Of a DNA stretch of 64,000 nucleotides, positions 59,938 to 64,000 are shown one piece after another. Each line of letters begins with the position of its first letter. Position 1 is the first letter of the stretch. The position numbers were made by a program, and so were the translations under genes. This DNA is from Aequorivita marisscotiae. GTDB lineage: Bacteria > Bacteroidota > Bacteroidia > Flavobacteriales > Flavobacteriaceae. The notes below the pieces were generated by a model. It did no database searches. It was not told the DNA's origin and saw only the letters and a program-made list of their open reading frames with translations. Where the stretch lies: assembly GCF_029814825.1 (NCBI RefSeq), contig NZ_CP122379.1, positions 124,001 through 188,000 of the forward strand. The letters run 5' to 3'.

Positions 59938-60615
59938 ATGAAAATCTTATTAGTCGAAGACGAAAAGGAATTGCGAAACACGCTTGTTGCTTCACTTCTA
60001 AAGGAACAATTTGTGGTAGAAACCGCCGAAAACTTTAGTGAAGCAATATCAAAAATTGCTATTTACGATTACGATTGTATATTGCTGGACGTTATGCTTC
60101 CCGATGGAAGCGGCCTAAACATCTTATCTGAATTAAAAGCAATGGGCAAATCTGAAAATGTTATCATTATTTCGGCAAAAGACGCTTTAGACGATAAGTT
60201 AAAAGGCTTGGAGTTGGGCGCAGACGATTACCTTACCAAACCCTTCCACATCGCCGAACTCAATGCGCGAATTAAAGCCGTGCTACGCCGAAAAAGCTTG
60301 GATGGTAAGAACAGTATTGAATTGGGCAACCTCATTCTTAATATAGATGAACGCACCTTAACTATTGAAAAAAAAGACATCCATTTAAATAGAAAGGAAT
60401 TTGATATACTGAATTATTTTCTACTCAATAAAAACCGCTTAATTACTAAAACGGCCTTGGCAGAATATGTTTGGGGCGACCAAATAGACCAGGCAGATAA
60501 TTTCGATTTTATATATTACCAAATTAAAAATCTCAGGAAAAAACTGCAACAATCAGAAGCCGATGTTAGTATAGAATCTATTTATGGTATAGGCTATAAA
60601 TTAATAGAGAAATGA
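59938..60615 (+). CDS. OmpR-family response regulator
   Basis: The 225-residue protein has a receiver domain with acidic pocket VEDE (6-9), phosphoacceptor Asp51 in LLDVMLPDGSG and the TKPFH lysine near 101. A winged-helix DNA-binding domain (about 130-225) follows with DFIYYQIKNLRKKL and IYGIGYKL. It overlaps the sensor kinase gene by 4 nt. It probably regulates the PepSY-like genes downstream. Confidence 0.92.
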   Translation: MKILLVEDEKELRNTLVASLLKEQFVVETAENFSEAISKIAIYDYDCILLDVMLPDGSGLNILSELKAMGKSENVIIISAKDALDDKLKGLELGADDYLTKPFHIAELNARIKAVLRRKSLDGKNSIELGNLILNIDERTLTIEKKDIHLNRKEFDILNYFLLNKNRLITKTALAEYVWGDQIDQADNFDFIYYQIKNLRKKLQQSEADVSIESIYGIGYKLIEK

Positions 60616-61892
60616 AACTTTTAAACCGCTCCCTTTTATATCTTTCCCTGGCTTTCTTTTTTATAATTGGAATATGGGCGATAATATTCTATTTTAATCT
60701 AAAAGATGAAATCCGCGATAGTATAGACGACGGTTTGGAAAACAACAAACTGCTCTTAATCCAAAAAATCCGTACCGATACTACCTTGCTTTCCCAAAAT
60801 CAATTTGGTGGCAATAATTTTGAAATACACCCAATTTCAAAACAAACGGCGCTCCAACAACGAGATGTTTATAAAGACACTTTAATGTATCGCGCCAATG
60901 AAGACGATTTAGAGCCCGTGCGTATTTTACATTCGGCTATTAAATATGGGGATAAATATTACAAACTAAAGGTTATTTCATCCTTAGTAGAAGAAGACGA
61001 TTTAATAGAAGATTCCTTTTGGAGCGTGGTCTGGCTTTTTGTAATCCTAGTGGGCAGCACTCTTGTGATAAACAACCTAATTTTACGAAAACTATGGAAT
61101 CCGTTTTACGATATTTTAAAACGTTTGAAAAATTATAGGTTAGACAAAGAGGAATCTGTAATAAACACTCCCACAAAAACTGCCGAATTTCGTGAACTCC
61201 AACAAGCTTCCAATACGCTCATTCGGCATACCCAGGAGGTTTATACTTCGCAAAAACAGTTTACTGAAAATGCTTCGCATGAACTCCAAACGCCCCTTGC
61301 CATTATTTCCAATAAATTGGAGCTTTTATTGGAGTCTGAAAATTTGGTGCAAACAGATGCGCAAACAATAGCAGAAGTAATTACGTTGGTGCAACGGCTT
61401 ACCCAATTAAACAAATCCTTACTGCTGCTGGCTAAAATTGAAAACAAACAATTTCCAGAACAATCTATTATCACTATTAATGAATTGACAAAAGAAAGCT
61501 GGAACAATTTTGAAGACTTCGCACAATACAAACAGCTAAAAATAAATTATGACGAAGCGGCAAAATTAAAAGTTATCATGGATCCTTCCTTAGCCGCTAT
61601 TCTTATTTCAAATTTGATGAAGAATGCCATTTTTCACAATACAGCGGGCGGGTCTATTCATTTAAAATTTAACAAACACGAATTTTCAATTTGCAATACA
61701 GCAACTAATACTCCTTTGCAGCAGGAATACATTTTTACCCGCTTTCAAAAAGATGCGTCAAAAACACAAAGTACCGGACTGGGATTGGCCGTTTGCAAAG
61801 CAATTTGCGATTTTTATAATCTGCCCATCAACTATAGCTTTTTTGAAAACCAACACTGTTTTACAGTAAATTTTAAAAATATTCTCCCATAA
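60612..61892 (+). CDS. Sensor histidine kinase
   Basis: The 426-residue protein has two membrane helices (about 8-28 and 138-158) around a periplasmic sensor of about 100 residues. The HisKA phosphorylation site is in ENASHELQTPL near residue 222. The catalytic domain has LMKNAIFHN and STGLGLAVCKA. It partners with the response regulator; the periplasmic signal is unknown. Its first ATG overlaps the regulator gene by 4 nt. Confidence 0.92.
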   Translation: MKLLNRSLLYLSLAFFFIIGIWAIIFYFNLKDEIRDSIDDGLENNKLLLIQKIRTDTTLLSQNQFGGNNFEIHPISKQTALQQRDVYKDTLMYRANEDDLEPVRILHSAIKYGDKYYKLKVISSLVEEDDLIEDSFWSVVWLFVILVGSTLVINNLILRKLWNPFYDILKRLKNYRLDKEESVINTPTKTAEFRELQQASNTLIRHTQEVYTSQKQFTENASHELQTPLAIISNKLELLLESENLVQTDAQTIAEVITLVQRLTQLNKSLLLLAKIENKQFPEQSIITINELTKESWNNFEDFAQYKQLKINYDEAAKLKVIMDPSLAAILISNLMKNAIFHNTAGGSIHLKFNKHEFSICNTATNTPLQQEYIFTRFQKDASKTQSTGLGLAVCKAICDFYNLPINYSFFENQHCFTVNFKNILP

Positions 61893-61925
61893 AATAGATT
61901 CCAAATTCCTTCCAGATTTGCCTGT

Positions 61926-61933
61926 TACATTTG
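61926..61933 (+). promoter_or_regulatory. Putative -7 box TACATTTG for the PepSY-like gene
   Basis: TACATTTG fits TAnnTTTG, 24 nt before ATG 61958. The upstream TTG (61931) lies within the box, so it is not a likely start codon. No -33 TTG at the proper distance is seen. Confidence 0.4.
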
Positions 61934-61957
61934 TTTTATAATTTAAAAAAAGAACTT

Positions 61958-62401
61958 ATGAAAACAGTAACATTTTTAGCGGCAATTCTATTTGGAACCG
62001 CAACATTATTTGCTCAGGACATCCCTGAAGGCGATGTACCATCGGTAGTATTAAACAATTTTAAAAAAGAATTCGCTAAAGCCAGCGATGTGGAATGGGA
62101 ACGCCAAGGTGAACATTATGTAGTAGATTTTGAAATTGGTTGGTTTAACGACTACGAAGCGTGGTTTGACGCCTCGGGAAATATGATAAAACATTCCGAA
62201 GAAATTTCTGAGGGCGATTTGCCACAGGCCATAAAAGAATCTATTAAAACCCAGTTTGTAGGGTACACAATAGACGATGCCGATAAAATTACCGAAAACA
62301 AAACGGAAACCTTTTTGGTAGAAATTGAAAAAGGAAATGATGAAAAACACCTTCACTTTTCAAAGGATGGAAAACTACTAACAAATACCAAAACTCAATA
62401 A
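61958..62401 (+). CDS. PepSY-like domain-containing protein
   Basis: ATG 61958 gives 147 residues with signal peptide (KTVTFLAAILFGTATLFAQ). The mature protein has two PepSY-like (BLIP-like) beta-alpha repeats, with VPSVVLNNFKKEFAKASDVEW and the aromatic EVDFEIGWFNDYEAWF-type pattern. It is periplasmic. It lies 38 nt downstream of the histidine kinase gene, which suggests a shared operon and possible role in signal sensing. Exact role unknown. Confidence 0.8.
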   Translation: MKTVTFLAAILFGTATLFAQDIPEGDVPSVVLNNFKKEFAKASDVEWERQGEHYVVDFEIGWFNDYEAWFDASGNMIKHSEEISEGDLPQAIKESIKTQFVGYTIDDADKITENKTETFLVEIEKGNDEKHLHFSKDGKLLTNTKTQ

Positions 62402-62403
62402 AT

Positions 62404-62853
62404 ATGAAAACGTTTTCCTTAGCGCTTTGCGCCCTAGTATTGACCTTTTCGTCTTGCAGTAATAACGATGATGCCGAAATGGATACTACACTGTCTGAAG
62501 CCGAAATACCCGTGGAAATTAAAACATACGTGGATACTCATTTCGCGCCAAATTCAATAAATCGCGCTATACGTGAAACTGAAAATAACGAAGTTTCGTA
62601 CGATGTGTTTTTGAATGAAAATATCATTCTCGAATTTAATGGCGATTTAGAAATTACGGCTATTGACGACGATTCGCAACTTCCCAATTCGGTTATTCCA
62701 AACTCAATTTTAGAGTATGTGGCACAAAACTATGCCAGCAATTTTATAACCGATTGGGAATTGGAAAACAACCACCAGCAAGTAGAATTGAATAATGGCA
62801 CAGAGCTGGAATTCACTTTAAACGGAGAATTTATTAGAATTGACAACGATTAG
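62404..62853 (+). CDS. PepSY-like putative lipoprotein
   Basis: The 149-residue protein has a lipoprotein signal (LVLTFSSC, Cys18) followed by an acidic linker. Two repeat-like units (IPVEIKTYVDTHFAPNSINR; IPNSILEYVAQNYASNFIT) show the PepSY-like pattern. It starts 2 nt after the preceding PepSY-like gene, so they are a pair. It ends just before a strong hairpin terminator. Confidence 0.78.
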   Translation: MKTFSLALCALVLTFSSCSNNDDAEMDTTLSEAEIPVEIKTYVDTHFAPNSINRAIRETENNEVSYDVFLNENIILEFNGDLEITAIDDDSQLPNSVIPNSILEYVAQNYASNFITDWELENNHQQVELNNGTELEFTLNGEFIRIDND

Positions 62854-62881
62854 CAACTATCGTTAAGATCACAGTCAATAA

Positions 62882-62916
62882 AAAAAGCGGCACTGGAATT
62901 TTCCAAGCCGCTTTTT
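62882..62916. terminator. Intrinsic terminator, probably bidirectional
   Basis: AAAAAGCGGC (62882-62891) and GCCGCTTTTT (62907-62916) form a perfect 10-bp stem with A/T runs at both ends and a 15-nt loop, between the convergent PepSY-like and DUF4251 genes. It should stop transcription from both sides. Confidence 0.85.
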
Positions 62917-62935
62917 ATGTATTGTTTTATGAGGG

Positions 62936-63439
62936 TTATTCTGCAATTTGCACAACTTCGCCGTGATAATTAATTGCTTCCTTATTTCTATTTTTAATGG
63001 TAAGTGTGGCATACCCCGATTTTTTCACCGTTAGTAAAAGCGTGTATATTTCCGAATCATCTTGTACCCTAGCGGTTACTGTACTGGTATTTCCCTGCAT
63101 TTCAATTGTAAATTCCTCGGGAGCTCCTTTAAAGCGCATCCCTTTATCTTTGCCCATTGCAAAAGCACTGTACGAACGACCATAAAATGGCATATTGCTA
63201 ATAATTTCATCGGGAGTAAAGACTACGGAGTAATTGCTGCCTACCAAATTTTTTGAAGGTTGGCCCATAGGCAACATAGTGTTGGCAATAAATTCGAATT
63301 TCTTTGAATTTAATATAGTTGCTGTTTCACTTTCTTTAATTTTGGGAGCGAGTTGTGCTTTAGCGGTTTTATCCTGTGCTTGCACGCCTCCAAGAATAAA
63401 ACAAAATAGCACTGTAAATAAAATATGTGGTGTTTTCAT
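62936..63439 (-). CDS. DUF4251 domain-containing protein
   Basis: The 167-residue protein has a signal peptide (KTPHILFTVLFCFILGGVQAQ). The mature part has NSKKFEFIANTMLPM, YSVVFTPDEIISNMPFYGRSY and FKGAPEEFTIEMQG, the DUF4251 pattern. It is probably periplasmic or outer-membrane associated. The function is not known. Confidence 0.85.
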   Translation of the reverse strand: MKTPHILFTVLFCFILGGVQAQDKTAKAQLAPKIKESETATILNSKKFEFIANTMLPMGQPSKNLVGSNYSVVFTPDEIISNMPFYGRSYSAFAMGKDKGMRFKGAPEEFTIEMQGNTSTVTARVQDDSEIYTLLLTVKKSGYATLTIKNRNKEAINYHGEVVQIAE

Positions 63440-63545
63440 AATTATAATTTTTCTTTAAAGAAGCAAGCATTATGCCGAAATGAATTGGTTATCAAGTTTG
63501 CTCAATAAAAAAAATGATTGTTTTAATTGAAAAACAGCGATGACA

Positions 63546-64000
63546 TTAGCGATATTCGGGGTTTTCAAAATTCCAACGTGTTCCGTCATCCCATTCTTCT
63601 CGCGAATTTCCGTATTTTGGATAGCCGTCCTGCTCCTTTAACATCTTTGCCAAATGAAGCAAATTATAAGTCATAAACGTAGTATTCCTATTGGTGAAAT
63701 CGTTATTCTTTGCGTTGCTTTCTTCATCCCTATAGCTTGGACCCGGGCCGGCCTCGCCTATCCAACCACAATCTGCCTGCGGCGGAATACTATAACCCAC
63801 GTGCTGCAAGGCGTATAAAATACCCATTGCACAATGCTTTATACCATCTTCGTTTCCAGTAATAATACAACCTCCTACCTTTCCATAAAAGCAATATTGT
63901 CCTTTTTTATTTTGAAGACTACTCATGGCGTATAACCGCTCAATTAGCTTTGATGCCACAGACGATTTTTCCCCCAACCAAATTGGCGTTCCTACAATTA
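63546..64000 (-). CDS. Flavodoxin-like NAD(P)H-dependent oxidoreductase, partial 5'
   Basis: The frame is open to the window edge; the N-terminal part of the protein is outside. In view are GTPIWLGEKSSVASKLIERL (FMN-binding-type loop), GKVGGCIITGNEDGIKHCAM and the end GTRWNFENPEYR. The layout fits a WrbA/NADPH-dependent FMN reductase-like fold (flavodoxin family). It probably reduces quinones or other acceptors. The first visible Met (63977) is internal. Confidence 0.75.
   Translation of the reverse strand, partial: IVGTPIWLGEKSSVASKLIERLYAMSSLQNKKGQYCFYGKVGGCIITGNEDGIKHCAMGILYALQHVGYSIPPQADCGWIGEAGPGPSYRDEESNAKNNDFTNRNTTFMTYNLLHLAKMLKEQDGYPKYGNSREEWDDGTRWNFENPEYR

Overview
The window is a stretch of chromosome from a member of the Bacteroidota, most likely a (probably marine) Flavobacteriaceae. 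The evidence is the low G+C and the lack of Shine-Dalgarno-like leaders. Promoters fit the TTG-N17-19-TAnnTTTG pattern, for example at 14115-14144 and 48848-48876. Typical proteins include a PorV/PorQ-type outer-membrane protein, a DUF4105/Lnb-type protein, DUF4251, PepSY-like proteins, a TPR/LuxR-type regulator, and RecQ divergent from KdsD-TatC-LptB. Genus cannot be decided from the sequence alone. No rRNA, tRNA or CRISPR was seen.

Layout. 1-6.4 kb holds small glycosyltransferases, a methyltransferase and a polysaccharide deacetylase (LPS core or surface glycan). 6.4-14 kb is housekeeping: TsaC/Sua5, CCA-adding enzyme, heme A synthase, a nucleoid-associated protein and RecQ, with a GxxExxY gene inserted. 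14.2-19 kb carries kdsD, tatC, a carboxymuconolactone decarboxylase-like protein, lptB, a broken second GxxExxY gene and pssA. 19.2-21.6 kb carries two envelope proteins. 21.9-48.6 kb is one very long minus-strand surface-polysaccharide operon of about 25 genes. It has the initiating phosphoglycosyltransferase, an O-antigen ligase/polymerase, many GT2/GT4 transferases, methyltransferases, a pyruvyltransferase, a nonulosonic-acid module (NeuB-like plus a NeuA-HAD fusion) and the Wzm/Wzt ABC exporter. A TPR regulator (48.9-50.7 kb) and Wzc/Wza (51.2-54.4 kb) follow. 54.5-64 kb is mixed: YaaA, a lipoprotein, a K+/H+ antiporter, a HipA-like kinase with DUF3037, a PH-domain protein, a two-component system with PepSY-like proteins, DUF4251 and a partial flavodoxin-like reductase.

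The most unusual feature is a dense set of short repeat families packed flush against genes. One family, with ends like TTGCCACGAATTCACG, brackets an intact GxxExxY gene and also occurs as a 54-bp cargo-free mini-element. A related family (TTAACCACAAAGWACAC) brackets a second, broken GxxExxY gene. A third, TCGGTTG heptamer arrays in inverted orientation, brackets a dead S23/four-helix-bundle gene next to the start codon of the initiating glycosyltransferase. Repeats supply the probable GTG start codons of three genes and the last codons or stop of others. This looks like small gene-plus-terminal-repeat mobile modules and their decay products.

Other points of interest are an 11-G tract inside a GT4 gene of the polysaccharide operon (a probable on/off slippage switch), a NeuA-phosphatase fusion next to a NeuB-like enzyme without an SAF domain, a HipA-like kinase/DUF3037 pair, and two copies of a 205-bp element with terminal inverted repeats.
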